From: Paracoccus sanguinis
GTDB lineage: Bacteria > Pseudomonadota > Alphaproteobacteria > Rhodobacterales > Rhodobacteraceae
Length of the DNA: 64,000 nt
Assembly: GCF_900106665.1 (NCBI RefSeq)
Contig: NZ_FNNA01000001.1
Location: forward strand, 1,054,001-1,118,000
Direction: 5' to 3'
In this document: positions 42,406 to 52,174 of the stretch, in pieces
How the letters are laid out: each line of letters begins with the position of its first letter
Numbering within the stretch: the first letter of the stretch is position 1
Program-made: the position numbers and the translations under genes
The notes under the pieces: model-generated
Database searches by the model: none
What the model was told of the DNA's origin: nothing
What the model saw: the letters and a program-made list of their open reading frames with translations, nothing else

Positions 42406-42926
42406 CAGTTACCGCCGGGTTGCAGGACCGAGCGGACGCGGCCCGCCACATTCGCGGTGCCGTCGGTCAGGTTGACCTCGATCCGGTCGCCGGCGAGCAC
42501 GCTCTGGCCCTGGGTGACGATGGCGTTGCCGGTCAGCACGATGTTGCCCGAGGGGACGTCATAGACCGCCTCGGCGGCCTCGGCAGCGTCCGGGCCGTTG
42601 ACGAGCGTGACCTTGCCCTTGGCGTTCAGCGACTGGATCTTCTGCTGCCCGCCGGCCGCATAGGTCACCGTGACCGTCTCGGCCGAAAGCCGCATCTCGC
42701 CCTGCCCGATCAGCACGTTGCCGGCGAACGTGGCCTGTCCGGTGGACTGGTCCACGCGCAGGCTGTCGGCGGTAACCTCGACCGGGGCCGAGGTGTCGGC
42801 CTTGATGCCGCCGAAGGCCACCGTCTGGGCGGCCGCGGGCAGCGCGCCGAAGGCGGCGGCCAGCACGACGCCGAGCCGCGAGGCACGACGGAAAACGAGG
42901 GCGCGGCGGGGCAGGACTGGCAACAT
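42405..42926 (-). CDS. lptA: LPS transport periplasmic protein LptA
   Basis: 173 aa OstA/LptA-type beta-jellyroll that bridges the periplasm in LPS transport. Signal peptide to about residue 33 (LPAAAQ), then repeating strands: VEVTADSLRVDQSTGQATFAG, GEMRLSAETVTVTY and NIVLTGNAIVTQGQSVLAG. GGGAG lies before the ATG. Between lptC and lptB as expected. Confidence 0.92.
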   Translation of the reverse strand: MLPVLPRRALVFRRASRLGVVLAAAFGALPAAAQTVAFGGIKADTSAPVEVTADSLRVDQSTGQATFAGNVLIGQGEMRLSAETVTVTYAAGGQQKIQSLNAKGKVTLVNGPDAAEAAEAVYDVPSGNIVLTGNAIVTQGQSVLAGDRIEVNLTDGTANVAGRVRSVLQPGGN

Positions 42927-42999
42927 TCGTGTCTCCCGAAGCCCCGGGGTGCGGCGGCCTGCGCGGGCGGGACGCTCGCACGGGCGCGCGCAGGCGGGG

Positions 43000-43581
43000 T
43001 CAGGGGCGGTATAGCAGACGCACGCCCCGGTTCAATTCAAGAACCTGTCGGCCCTGCGGGTCGGCGGCATAGACCATGCCGCCCGCGGTCAGCTCGCCGA
43101 AGGGCGCGGTCACGGCCACGCCCTCGTCGGCCACCACCCGGCTGGTGCCGGTGTCGGCGGCGATCCGCGGCGCGGTCAGCCGCCAGCCCGAGGACAGCGC
43201 CATGTCCACGTCGCCCGACAGCGTGATCGCCGGCCCCGCCTGCGCGGCCTCGGCGGCGGTCACCCGCGCCTCGACCCCGTCCCGCGCCCGCCAGTCGAGC
43301 GCCACCTGCTGCGCCCGCCCGTCCGAACCGGAGGGGTCGGCGCGCGCGGCCGTCACCGTGACCGTCGCCCCGTCCGGGGTGACGGTGGAATACTCGGGCG
43401 CGGTGATGCCGGGGCTGCGGGCCAGATCCTCGATCCGGCCCTCGGCATAGGGGATGCGCGCCTCGGGGTCGGGCGAGCGGCCGAGCAGAAACAGCACCGA
43501 CAGGATCGCCAGCGCCACCAGCGGCAGGATCACCCGCAGCCAGCGGACGATCCGGGTGCGGCGGCCCAGCGCGCCGGGCAT
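43000..43581 (-). CDS. lptC: LPS export protein LptC
   Basis: 193 aa. One N-terminal membrane anchor (WLRVILPLVALAILSVLFLLG), then a periplasmic OstA-like fold with EYSTVTPDGATVTVTAARA, ITLSGDVDMALSSGWRLTA and FGELTAGGMVYAADPQG. Starts one base after the kdsD stop. Family assignment rests on anchor, fold pattern and gene order. Confidence 0.9.
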   Translation of the reverse strand: MPGALGRRTRIVRWLRVILPLVALAILSVLFLLGRSPDPEARIPYAEGRIEDLARSPGITAPEYSTVTPDGATVTVTAARADPSGSDGRAQQVALDWRARDGVEARVTAAEAAQAGPAITLSGDVDMALSSGWRLTAPRIAADTGTSRVVADEGVAVTAPFGELTAGGMVYAADPQGRQVLELNRGVRLLYRP

Positions 43582-43582
43582 C

Positions 43583-44542
43583 TCAGACCATCCCGGCGCG
43601 CAGGCAGTCGTGGATGTGCAGGATGCCGGCCGGGCGGCCGTCCTCCTCGACCGCGAAGAGGCAGGTGATCTTGCGCGCCTGCATCTCGGCCAGCGCCGCC
43701 TCGGCCAGCGCGCCGGGGGCGATGGTGCGCGGCGCGCGGGTCATCACCTCGGCGGCCGAGTGGGTCAGCAGCCCGTCCATGTGCCGCCGCAGGTCGCCGT
43801 CGGTGATGATCCCGACCAACCGCCCGTCCGGGCCGGTCACGCCGGTCACGCCGAAGCCCCGCGCGCTGATCGTCAGCAGCGCCTCGGCCATCGGCGCCGC
43901 TTCGGGGACCAGCGGCATGTCGTCGTGCATCAGGTCGCCCACCCGCGCCAACCGCGCCCCCAGCTTGCCGCCGGGGTGGAAGTTGCGGAAATGCTCGGGC
44001 GTGAACTTGCGGTGCGCCATCAGCGCCACGGCGAGCGCGTCGCCCAGCGCCAGCGTCATGGTGGTCGAGGTGGTGGGCACGATGCCGGTGCCGCACGCCT
44101 CCTCGGCCGCGGGCAGCAGCAGCGCCACGTCCGACTGTCGCAGCAGGGTCGAGCCGTCGCGCCCGGCCACCCCGATCAGCGGGATCTGGAAGCGGCGGGT
44201 GTGGGCCACGATGTCGGCGATCTCGGGCGTCTCGCCCGAGTTCGACAGCACCAGCACCACGTCGCCGCGCGTCACCATCCCCAGGTCGCCGTGGCTCGCC
44301 TCGGCGGGGTGGACGAACTGCGCCGGCGTCCCGGTCGAGGCGAGCGTCGCCGCGATCTTGCGCCCGACATGGCCCGACTTGCCCATGCCCGAGACGACCA
44401 CCCGGCCGGTGGCGTCGAGGATCAGCCGCAGCGCCGCGTCGAAGGGCGCGGCCAGCGGGCCGGTCAGCGCCGACTCAAGGGCGGCGAGCCCGGCGGCCTC
44501 GGTGCGGATCACCCGGCGGGCGGTATCGAGATGCGTTTCCAT
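43583..44542 (-). CDS. kdsD: Arabinose-5-phosphate isomerase (KpsF/GutQ family)
   Basis: 319 aa. Converts ribulose-5-phosphate to arabinose-5-phosphate for Kdo synthesis. SIS domain at about 35-170 (GRVVVSGMGKSGHVGRKIAATLASTG, HGDLGMVTRGDVVLVLSNSGETPE) followed by two CBS domains from about 195 (MHDDMPLVPEAA and VMTRAPRTIAPGAL). Heads the kdsD-lptCAB operon. Confidence 0.95.
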   Translation of the reverse strand: METHLDTARRVIRTEAAGLAALESALTGPLAAPFDAALRLILDATGRVVVSGMGKSGHVGRKIAATLASTGTPAQFVHPAEASHGDLGMVTRGDVVLVLSNSGETPEIADIVAHTRRFQIPLIGVAGRDGSTLLRQSDVALLLPAAEEACGTGIVPTTSTTMTLALGDALAVALMAHRKFTPEHFRNFHPGGKLGARLARVGDLMHDDMPLVPEAAPMAEALLTISARGFGVTGVTGPDGRLVGIITDGDLRRHMDGLLTHSAAEVMTRAPRTIAPGALAEAALAEMQARKITCLFAVEEDGRPAGILHIHDCLRAGMV

Positions 44543-44551
44543 CGGCCCGAT

Positions 44552-45166
44552 CTAGTGATGGAAGATGTCGCGTTCATCCCCCCAGCCCAGCAGGTCCAGC
44601 CGCGCCCGGGTGGGAAGGAAGTCGAAACAGGCCTGTGCCAGCTCGCTGCGCCCCTCGCGCGCCAGCCGCGCCTCGAGCGCGGCCTTGAGCGGGTGCAGGT
44701 GCAGCACGTCCGACGCGGCATAGTCGAGCTGCGCCTGCGTCAGCACCTCGGCGCCCCAGTCGCTCGTCTGCTGCTGCTTGCTGACATCGACGCCCACGAG
44801 GTCGTTGAGCAGGTATTTCAGCCCGTGCCGGTCGGTGAAGGTCCGCACCAGCTTGGACGCGACCTTGGTGCACCACACCGGCGCGGTCGAGACGCCGAAC
44901 GCACGCTCGAGCGCCGCGATATCGAAGCGGGCGAAGTGAAAGAGCTTGAGCACCGCCGGATCGGCCAGCATCCGGGTCAGGTTCGGGGCGTCAGACTGCC
45001 CCTGCGCGATCTGCACCAGATGCGCGTCCCCGTCGCCGCCGCTCATCTGCACGAGGCACAGCCGGTCGCGCCGCGGGTCGAGGCCCATCGTCTCGGTGTC
45101 GATGGCCACCACCGGCCCGAGGTCGAGCCCGTCCGGCAGGTCGCGGTGATAGAGATGGATGGTCAT
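44552..45166 (-). CDS. rnd: Ribonuclease D-type 3'-5' exonuclease (short form)
   Basis: 204 aa with the DEDDy exonuclease domain only, lacking the HRDC domains of E. coli RNase D. Motifs: AIDTETMGLDPRRDRLCLVQM, LFHFARFDIAALERAFG and YAASDVLHLHPLKAAL. Likely trims tRNA or small RNA 3' ends. True start at 45166. It ends 10 bases before kdsD begins, so it probably leads the same transcript. Confidence 0.92.
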   Translation of the reverse strand: MTIHLYHRDLPDGLDLGPVVAIDTETMGLDPRRDRLCLVQMSGGDGDAHLVQIAQGQSDAPNLTRMLADPAVLKLFHFARFDIAALERAFGVSTAPVWCTKVASKLVRTFTDRHGLKYLLNDLVGVDVSKQQQTSDWGAEVLTQAQLDYAASDVLHLHPLKAALEARLAREGRSELAQACFDFLPTRARLDLLGWGDERDIFHH

Positions 45167-45339
45167 GGGGGCGTCCCTTGCAGCGCTCAAGCCCCGCCTT
45201 TGCCCCCGCGAGGGCCCCGCGTCAACTCGGGCCCGCCCCCCGGACGCCGTCATGGGCAGGGCACCGCCGGGCCGGGGTATCCGGGCCAGAAGGGAGCGGG
45301 GACGTCCCTGCGGCCAAGCCACCCGGCGGAGAGCCCCCC

Positions 45340-46263
45340 TCAGCCCCCGGTACCGCTGCCGCCGGTGGCGGCGTAGCACTCACCGGTGATGTAGCTGGCC
45401 TCGTCCGAGGCGAGCAGCACGTAGATCGGCGCGATCTCGACCGGCTGGCCGGGGCGGCCGAGCGGGCTGTCGGCGCCGAACTCGGGCAGCTTCTCCTTGA
45501 ACTGCCCGCCCGAGACCTGCAGCGCGGTCCAGAACGGCCCCGGCGCCACGGCGTTCACCCGGATGCCCCTGGGGGCGAGCTGCTTGGCCAGCGCCTGCGC
45601 AAAGGCGCGGTTGGCGGCCTTGGTCTGGGCATAGTCGAAGAGATGCGCCGAGGGCGAGAACGCCTGCACCGACGAGGTGATGATGATCGAGGCCCCGCGC
45701 TTCAGCGACGGCAGCGCCTGCTGGGCCATCCAGAACGGCGCGTAGATGTTGGTCTTGATCGTGGCGTCGAACGCGTCCGAGGTGATGTCGGCGATCGACT
45801 CCTCGGCCTGCTGGCGGCCGGCGTTCAGGACCAGCACCTCGAGCCCGCCGAGCCCCTTCACCGCATCATCGACCACCTGGCGGGCGGCGGATTCGTCGCG
45901 GAGGTCCGCGGGCAGGGAGAGCGCCTTGCGCCCCTCGGCCTCGATCAGGGCGATGACGGACTGCGCGTCGGACTCCTCGTCCGGGTGATAGCTGATCGCC
46001 ACGTCCGCGCCCTCGCGCGCGAAGGCGATCGCCGCCGCCCGGCCGATGCCGCTGTCGGCGCCGGTGATCAGCGCGCGCTTGCCGGTCAGGCGGCCGTGGC
46101 CCTGGTAGCTCGTCTCGCCGTGGTCGGGCAGCGGGTCCATCTTCTCGGCCAGCCCCGGCCAGGGCTGCTGGTCGTCGGAATAGGGGTTGAGCGGCAGCCG
46201 CGGGTCGCGGATCGCGCCCGAGCGATGCGGCGGCAGGACGGGCTTTGCGTCGTCAGAGGACAT
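45340..46263 (-). CDS. SDR-family oxidoreductase (YghA/general-stress type)
   Basis: 307 aa with the long N-terminal extension (residues 1-60, including PYSDDQQPWPGLAEKM and SYQGHGRLTGK) typical of stress-induced SDRs. Cofactor motif TGADSGIGRAAAIAFA, NAGRQQ, catalytic Ser in ITSSVQAFS and YAQTKAAN. Ends YAATGGSGTGG. GAAAGGATCGCC leads into the ATG. Substrate unknown. Confidence 0.92.
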   Translation of the reverse strand: MSSDDAKPVLPPHRSGAIRDPRLPLNPYSDDQQPWPGLAEKMDPLPDHGETSYQGHGRLTGKRALITGADSGIGRAAAIAFAREGADVAISYHPDEESDAQSVIALIEAEGRKALSLPADLRDESAARQVVDDAVKGLGGLEVLVLNAGRQQAEESIADITSDAFDATIKTNIYAPFWMAQQALPSLKRGASIIITSSVQAFSPSAHLFDYAQTKAANRAFAQALAKQLAPRGIRVNAVAPGPFWTALQVSGGQFKEKLPEFGADSPLGRPGQPVEIAPIYVLLASDEASYITGECYAATGGSGTGG

Positions 46264-46353
46264 GGCGGCGATCCTTTCGCGGTGGGTCGGTTGCGCCGGG
46301 CCAACGCCCCCGCCCCGGCCCCGTTCCGCAGGCCAACCTTTGTCAGGCGCGCC

Positions 46354-47433
46354 TCAGTCCACCCGCGGCGGCGGCGGGGTGGCGGGGGTGCGGCGGCGGC
46401 GGATCGCGGCGCGGTACTCGGCGTCGAAGTAGCGCACCACCACCCCCAGCGCCGCCGCCAGCGGCACCGCGAGCAGCAGCCCGGCAAAGCCGAAGAGCGC
46501 GCCGCCCACCGCGAGCGCCAGCAGCAGCCCCACCGGGTGCAGCTTGACGCTGTCGCCGACGATCCGGGGGGTGACGATGTTGCCCTCGATCAGCTGGCCG
46601 AGGACGAACACCACCGCGACCCCGGCGACCCGCCACCAGTCGCCCCAGAACTGCACCACCGCCACCCCGGTGGCCAGCAGGAACCCCGAGAACGAGCCGA
46701 GATAGGGGATGAAGTTCAGCACCCCCGAGGTGATGCCGATCAGAAGCCCGTAGTTCAGCCCCATCGCCATAAGCACCGTGGAATAGAACGTGGCCAGCAG
46801 CGCCCCCACGATCATCTGCCCGCGCACGAAGCCGGTCAGCACGTCGTCGATGTCGCGGGCAATGCGGCGGATGGTCGGCGCCCGCTCGGGCGGCAGGCGG
46901 CGGTTGACCCCGGCCACCAGCCGGTCCCAGTCATAGAGCAGATAGATCGCCACCGCCGGCGTCGCGATGAAGACGAAGATCGTCCCCACCGCGCTGATGA
47001 CAGTGGACAGCGTCCCGCCCAGCATCCCCAGCGCTGTCTGGCGCAGCCGCTCGAACGCGTCGGTGATGATGATCCTGAGGAAGCTGCCGTCCTCCATCAG
47101 CTCGGGGAAGCGCTCGTTCAGCAGATCGAAGCCCATCCGCACCGTGTGCGGCAGCGCCTCGACCGCCTGGCGGAGCTGGATGAGCAGCGCGGGCAAGAGC
47201 CACAGTGCGGCCGCTCCCAGCGCCGCGAAGATGGTCAGCGCGATCACGCCCACCGCCCAGCGCCGCCCGAAGCCCAGCCGCTCGAGCCGGTCGGCCACGG
47301 GGTCGAGGAAATAGGCGATGGCGGTGCCCAGCACGAAGGGGGTCAGCACGCCGCTGACCCGGCTGACCAGCCAGACGAGAAGGGCGATCCCGAGGATCGC
47401 CCAGATCGTGCGCGGCCTGACCATCACCAGCAT
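46354..47433 (-). CDS. AI-2E-family transporter (PerM-like permease)
   Basis: 359 aa, about eight hydrophobic segments. Family features: PFVLGTAIAYFLDPVADRLERLG near residue 30-52, FVRGQMIVGALLATFYS, GLLIGITSGVLNFIPYLGSF and VGLLLALAVGGALFGFAGLLLAVPLAAAL. The family includes the AI-2 exporter TqsA and Na+/H+ antiporters, so the cargo is open. Confidence 0.88.
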   Translation of the reverse strand: MLVMVRPRTIWAILGIALLVWLVSRVSGVLTPFVLGTAIAYFLDPVADRLERLGFGRRWAVGVIALTIFAALGAAALWLLPALLIQLRQAVEALPHTVRMGFDLLNERFPELMEDGSFLRIIITDAFERLRQTALGMLGGTLSTVISAVGTIFVFIATPAVAIYLLYDWDRLVAGVNRRLPPERAPTIRRIARDIDDVLTGFVRGQMIVGALLATFYSTVLMAMGLNYGLLIGITSGVLNFIPYLGSFSGFLLATGVAVVQFWGDWWRVAGVAVVFVLGQLIEGNIVTPRIVGDSVKLHPVGLLLALAVGGALFGFAGLLLAVPLAAALGVVVRYFDAEYRAAIRRRRTPATPPPPRVD

Positions 47434-47578
47434 CTGACGCCCCCTCGGATCGGCGGAACGCTAGCCCAGCGCCTCGGGCCGGGCAACGGGGGACCGGGGG
47501 GGCCGGGGCCGTCCGGGGTCACCCGACCGGCCCGCCCGGGGTCTCTCTGGCCCCAGGACCCATCGGCCCGGCCACGCC

Positions 47579-47600
47579 GCCGCCCCGTTGCCGGGGCGGC
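47579..47600 (-). terminator. Hairpin downstream of gltB
   Basis: Nine-bp perfect arms GCCGCCCCG and CGGGGCGGC with a four-base loop just after the gltB stop. No T-run follows on the coding strand; terminator role uncertain. Confidence 0.4.
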
Positions 47601-47608
47601 GCGCCGCC

Positions 47609-50600
47609 TCACTCGGCCGGCACCGCCGCGAGGTCGCCCGTCTCGGCCAGCGGGTGCTTGAGATGCGGCAGCATCTCGCGCGGGCAGAGCTGGACGAAAT
47701 GCGCCCGCTCGCGGTCCCAGTCGGCCAGAATGTCGGCCGCCCGGCGCGAGCCGGTCTCGGCGGCGTGCCGCTCGATCAGGCCCTTGAGCTGCGATTCCCA
47801 GTGCGGCGTCGTGACCGGGCAGGACACCAGCGTCTCGGCGTTCACATAGTCGAGCGCCACGCCCTCGGGGTCATAGAGATACGCCATCCCCCCGGTCATC
47901 CCGGCGCCGAAGTTGGCCCCGATCCGCCCGAGGATCACCGCGACCCCGCCGGTCATGTACTCGCAGCCGTTGGTGCCGCAGCCCTCGATCACCACGGTCG
48001 CGCCCGAGTTGCGGACCGCGAAGCGCTCGCCCGCGCGGCCGGCGGCGAACAGATGCCCCGCCGTCGCGCCGTAGAGAACCGTGTTGCCGATGATCGTGTT
48101 GTCGGCCGCGACCAGCGGGCTGTCCATCGGCGGCTTGACGACGATCACGCCGCCCGACAGCCCCTTGCCCACATAGTCGTTGGCGTCGCCCGAGACCTCG
48201 ATCTTCAGCCCCGGCGCGGCGAAGGCGCCCAGCGACTGCCCGGCCGAGCCGGTCAGCCGGATCGTCAGGTGATCGGGCTGCAGGCTGTTCCGCATCCCGA
48301 ACTTCTGCACGATCAGCGACGAGGTGCGCGTGCCGATGGTGCGATGCGTGTTCCGCACCGCATAGGACAGTTGCATCTTCTCGCCGTCCTCGAAGAACCG
48401 CGCCGCATCGCGGGCGATCTCGGCATCGAGCGTATCCAGCACCGCGTTCCGGGGCTTCGAGCGGTCGTAGACGATCTTGTCCGACCCATCGACGGTGATC
48501 AGCAGCGGGTTGAGGTCCAGATCGTCGAGGAACGCCGACCCGCGGCTCACCTGCGTCAAGAGGTCCGCCCGCCCGATCACCTCATCCAGCGACCGCGCGC
48601 CGATCGAGGCGAGGATCTCGCGCACCTCCTGCGCATAGAAGGTGATCAGGTTCACCACCTTGTCGGCCGAGCCGGTGAACATCGCGCGCAGGCGCTCGTC
48701 CTGCGTGCAGACGCCGACCGGGCAGGTGTTCGACTGGCACTGGCGCACCATGATGCAGCCCATGGCGATCAGCGCGGCGGTGCCGATGCCGTATTCCTCG
48801 GCCCCCATCATCGCCGCCATGACGATGTCGCGGCCGGTCCGCAGGCCGCCGTCGGTGCGCAGCGTCACCCGGTCGCGCAGGCGGTTCATCGCCAACACCT
48901 GATGGGCCTCGGTCAGCCCCATCTCCCACGGCAGGCCCGCGAACTTGATCGACGTCGCGGGCGAGGCGCCGGTGCCGCCGTTGTGGCCCGAGATCAGGAT
49001 GATGTCGGCCTTGGCCTTGGCCACGCCGGCCGCGATGGTGCCGACGCCCGAGCCGGCCACCAGCTTCACCGTGATCTTGGCGCGCGGGTTGATCTGCTTG
49101 AGGTCATAGATGAGCTGCGCGAGGTCCTCGATCGAGTAGATGTCGTGGTGCGGCGGCGGCGAGATCAGCGTCACGCCGGGGGTCGAGTGCCGCAGCCGCG
49201 CGATCAGGCTCGTGACCTTCATCCCCGGCAACTGCCCTCCCTCGCCGGGCTTGGCGCCCTGCGCGACCTTGATCTCCAGCTCTTCGCAGGCGTTCAGATA
49301 CTCGGCCGTCACCCCGAACCGGCCCGAGGCGACCTGCTTAATCTTCGCGCACGGGTTGTCGCCGTTCGGCAGCGGGTGGCTGTGGGCCGGGTCCTCGCCC
49401 CCCTCGCCCGAATCGGACTTCGCGCCGATCCGGTTCATGGCGATGTTCAGCGTCATGTGCGCCTCGGGCGAGAGCGCCCCCAGCGACATCCCCGGGGTCA
49501 CGAAGCGCTTGCGGATCGCGGTGATGCTTTCCACCTCTTCGATGGGCACGGGCTTGCCCAGCGGCTTGATGTCCAGCAGGTCGCGGATGTGGATCGGCGG
49601 GTTCGCCCGCATCGCGGCCGAGAACTGCTTCCACACCTCATAGCTCGCCTTCTCGCAGGCAAGTTGCAGCAGCCGCATGGTCGAAGCTTCCCACGCGTGC
49701 TTCTCGCCCGAGCGGCGGGCCTTGTAGAACCCGCCCACCGGCAGCAGCTCGGCGGCGTCGGTGTGCCAGCCCTTGTGGTGGATCTCTTCCAGCTTCGCCT
49801 GCAGCCCGTGCAGGCCGATCCCCGAGATGCGGCTCTGCATCCCCGGGAAGTACTCGGCGACCATCGCCCGGCTCAGGCCCACCGCCTCGAAGTTCAGACC
49901 GCCGCGATAGGACGACAGGACCGAGATCCCCATCTTGGCCATGATCTTGAGAAGCCCCTGGTCGATGGCGTCGCGGTAGCGCCGCATCGCCTCGACCAGA
50001 TTGCCCGACAGCAGACCGCGCTCGATCCGGTCGGCGATGGTGTCCTGGGCCAGATACGGGTTCACCGTGGTCGCCCCGCAGCCGATCAGCACCGCGAAGT
50101 AGTGCGGGTCGATGCACTCGGCCGACCGCACGTTGAGCGAGCAGAAGGTCCGCAGCCCCTTGCGCGTCAGCCACGAATGCACTGCGCTGGTGGCAAGGAT
50201 CATCGGCAGCCCGATCCGCCCCTCGTCCTGATGCTCGTCGGTCAGCACGAGCTGGCCGGCGCCCGAGCGCACGGCGTCCTCGGCCTCGGCGCGGATGCGG
50301 GCCAGCGCCTCGCCCATCGCCTCGGGGCCCGCGCCGTCCGCGAAGGTGCAGTCGATCCGCGTCACCGCATCGCCGAACATCCGCTCGACCTCGGCCAGCT
50401 CGCCGGTGGCGAGAAACGGCGTCTCGAGCAGCGTGATGTCGGTGTGCTTCGAGCTTTCGTCGAGCACGTTCTTGAGGTTCCCGAACCGCGTCTTGAGGCT
50501 CATCACCCGCGTCTCGCGCAGAGAGTCGATGGGCGGGTTGGTCACCTGACTGAAGTTCTGCCGGAAGAAATGGCTCAGCGGCCGGTACTGGGCCGAGAGC

Positions 50601-52174
50601 ACCGCGGGCGGCGTGTCGTCGCCCATCGAGGCCAGCGCCTCCTTCCCGTCCTCGGCCATCGGCGCGAGGACGTTCTCGATCTCTTCGACGGTGAAGCCCG
50701 CCGCGATCTGCCGGCGGCGCAGCGCCGCGCCGGTGAACATCACCGGCTCGGGCAGGTTCTCCAGCATCTTGCCGGGGGCGACGACCTTCTCAACCCAGTC
50801 CTCGAAGGGCTGGCTGGCGGCCAGGCGGTCCTTCATCTCGCGGTCGTGGTAGAGCCGCCCCTCGCGCATGTCGACGGCGATCATCTGCCCCGGCCCCAGC
50901 GCGCCCTTTTCGCGCACCGTCGATTCGGCCACCGGCACCATGCCGACCTCGGACCCCGCGATCAGCAGCCCGTCGCCGGTCACGACATAGCGCATCGGCC
51001 GCAGCCCGTTGCGGTCCAGCCCGCCGCAGACCCAGCGCCCGTCGGTCATGGCGAGCGCGGCGGGACCGTCCCACGGCTCCATGATCGAGTTGCAATAGGC
51101 GTACATGTCCGCCCAGGGCTTCGGCATGTCGGTCGTGGCCTTGGACCAGGCCTCGGGCACCATGATCGTCTTGACCATCGGCGCCGAGCGGCCCGAGCGC
51201 ACCATCACCTCGAACACCGCATCGAGCGCGGCGGAATCCGACGACCCGCCCGGCACGATCGGCTTGATGTCCTCGGCCATGTCGCCGAACGTCGCCGACG
51301 CCATGCGGATCTCGTGGCTCTTCAGCCAGTTGAGGTTGCCCTTCAGCGTGTTGATCTCGCCGTTGTGGGCGAGCATCCGGAACGGCTGGGCCAGCCACCA
51401 CTGCGGGAAGGTGTTGGTGGAATAGCGCTGGTGATAGATCGCGAAGGCGCTTTCGAACCGCGCGTCCTTGAGGTCGGGGTAGAACTCGGCCACCTGCTCG
51501 GCCAGCATCATCCCCTTGTAGATGATCGACCGGCAGGACAGCGTGCAGAGATACATCCCGGCGATCTGCGCGGCGATGGCGGCGCGCTCGATCCGGCGGC
51601 GGATGATGTAGAGCTCGCGCTCGAACGCCTCGTCGTCGATGTCCTTCTCGCAGCGGATCAGTATCTGCTCGATCTCGGGGCGGGTGGCGTTGGCCTTGTC
51701 GCCCAGCACGGCGGTGTTCACCGGGACGTGCCGCCAGCCGTAGATATAGTGCCCCATCCGCAGCACTTCGGTCTCGACGATGGTGCGGCAGCGTTCCTGC
51801 GCGGCAAAGTCCGTGCGCGGCAGGAACACCTGACCCACGGCGATCAGCTTGTCCATGTCGGGCTCGTGCCCGGTGCGGCGCACCTGGTCATAGAAGAACG
51901 GCACCGGGATCTGGACGTGGATGCCCGCCCCGTCGCCGGTCTTGCCGTCGGCATCGACCGCGCCGCGGTGCCAGACGGCCTTCAGCGCCTCGATCCCGTG
52001 CTCGACCACCTTGCGCGAGGGCTTGCCTTCAATCGAGACGACCAGCCCCACCCCGCAGGACGAATGCTCGTCCTCGGCGCGATACAGGCTGTGGGCGTCC
52101 ATCCAGGCGCGGCGGGTTTCCTCGGCCGCGACCCATTCGCTGGCCGGGACGTCGATCTGGTCACGCTGGGTCAT
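47609..52174 (-). CDS. gltB: Glutamate synthase (NADPH) large subunit
   Basis: 1521 aa. The N-terminal amidotransferase cysteine is C40 in EHSSCGVGLVV after a 39-residue propeptide. Central and FMN domains: SAYRGGL-like LSSYRGGLNFEAVGL, SGHNGGTGASPATSIK, LRTDGGLRTGRDIVMAAMMGAEE. The 3Fe-4S cysteines are in CQSNTCPVGVC. The C-terminal GXGXG beta-helix is complete (GNTVLYGATAGHLFAAGRAGERFAVRNSGA, split). Its ATG overlaps the end of the unknown exported gene by four bases. Makes glutamate from 2-oxoglutarate and glutamine with GltD. Confidence 0.97.
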   Translation of the reverse strand: MTQRDQIDVPASEWVAAEETRRAWMDAHSLYRAEDEHSSCGVGLVVSIEGKPSRKVVEHGIEALKAVWHRGAVDADGKTGDGAGIHVQIPVPFFYDQVRRTGHEPDMDKLIAVGQVFLPRTDFAAQERCRTIVETEVLRMGHYIYGWRHVPVNTAVLGDKANATRPEIEQILIRCEKDIDDEAFERELYIIRRRIERAAIAAQIAGMYLCTLSCRSIIYKGMMLAEQVAEFYPDLKDARFESAFAIYHQRYSTNTFPQWWLAQPFRMLAHNGEINTLKGNLNWLKSHEIRMASATFGDMAEDIKPIVPGGSSDSAALDAVFEVMVRSGRSAPMVKTIMVPEAWSKATTDMPKPWADMYAYCNSIMEPWDGPAALAMTDGRWVCGGLDRNGLRPMRYVVTGDGLLIAGSEVGMVPVAESTVREKGALGPGQMIAVDMREGRLYHDREMKDRLAASQPFEDWVEKVVAPGKMLENLPEPVMFTGAALRRRQIAAGFTVEEIENVLAPMAEDGKEALASMGDDTPPAVLSAQYRPLSHFFRQNFSQVTNPPIDSLRETRVMSLKTRFGNLKNVLDESSKHTDITLLETPFLATGELAEVERMFGDAVTRIDCTFADGAGPEAMGEALARIRAEAEDAVRSGAGQLVLTDEHQDEGRIGLPMILATSAVHSWLTRKGLRTFCSLNVRSAECIDPHYFAVLIGCGATTVNPYLAQDTIADRIERGLLSGNLVEAMRRYRDAIDQGLLKIMAKMGISVLSSYRGGLNFEAVGLSRAMVAEYFPGMQSRISGIGLHGLQAKLEEIHHKGWHTDAAELLPVGGFYKARRSGEKHAWEASTMRLLQLACEKASYEVWKQFSAAMRANPPIHIRDLLDIKPLGKPVPIEEVESITAIRKRFVTPGMSLGALSPEAHMTLNIAMNRIGAKSDSGEGGEDPAHSHPLPNGDNPCAKIKQVASGRFGVTAEYLNACEELEIKVAQGAKPGEGGQLPGMKVTSLIARLRHSTPGVTLISPPPHHDIYSIEDLAQLIYDLKQINPRAKITVKLVAGSGVGTIAAGVAKAKADIILISGHNGGTGASPATSIKFAGLPWEMGLTEAHQVLAMNRLRDRVTLRTDGGLRTGRDIVMAAMMGAEEYGIGTAALIAMGCIMVRQCQSNTCPVGVCTQDERLRAMFTGSADKVVNLITFYAQEVREILASIGARSLDEVIGRADLLTQVSRGSAFLDDLDLNPLLITVDGSDKIVYDRSKPRNAVLDTLDAEIARDAARFFEDGEKMQLSYAVRNTHRTIGTRTSSLIVQKFGMRNSLQPDHLTIRLTGSAGQSLGAFAAPGLKIEVSGDANDYVGKGLSGGVIVVKPPMDSPLVAADNTIIGNTVLYGATAGHLFAAGRAGERFAVRNSGATVVIEGCGTNGCEYMTGGVAVILGRIGANFGAGMTGGMAYLYDPEGVALDYVNAETLVSCPVTTPHWESQLKGLIERHAAETGSRRAADILADWDRERAHFVQLCPREMLPHLKHPLAETGDLAAVPAE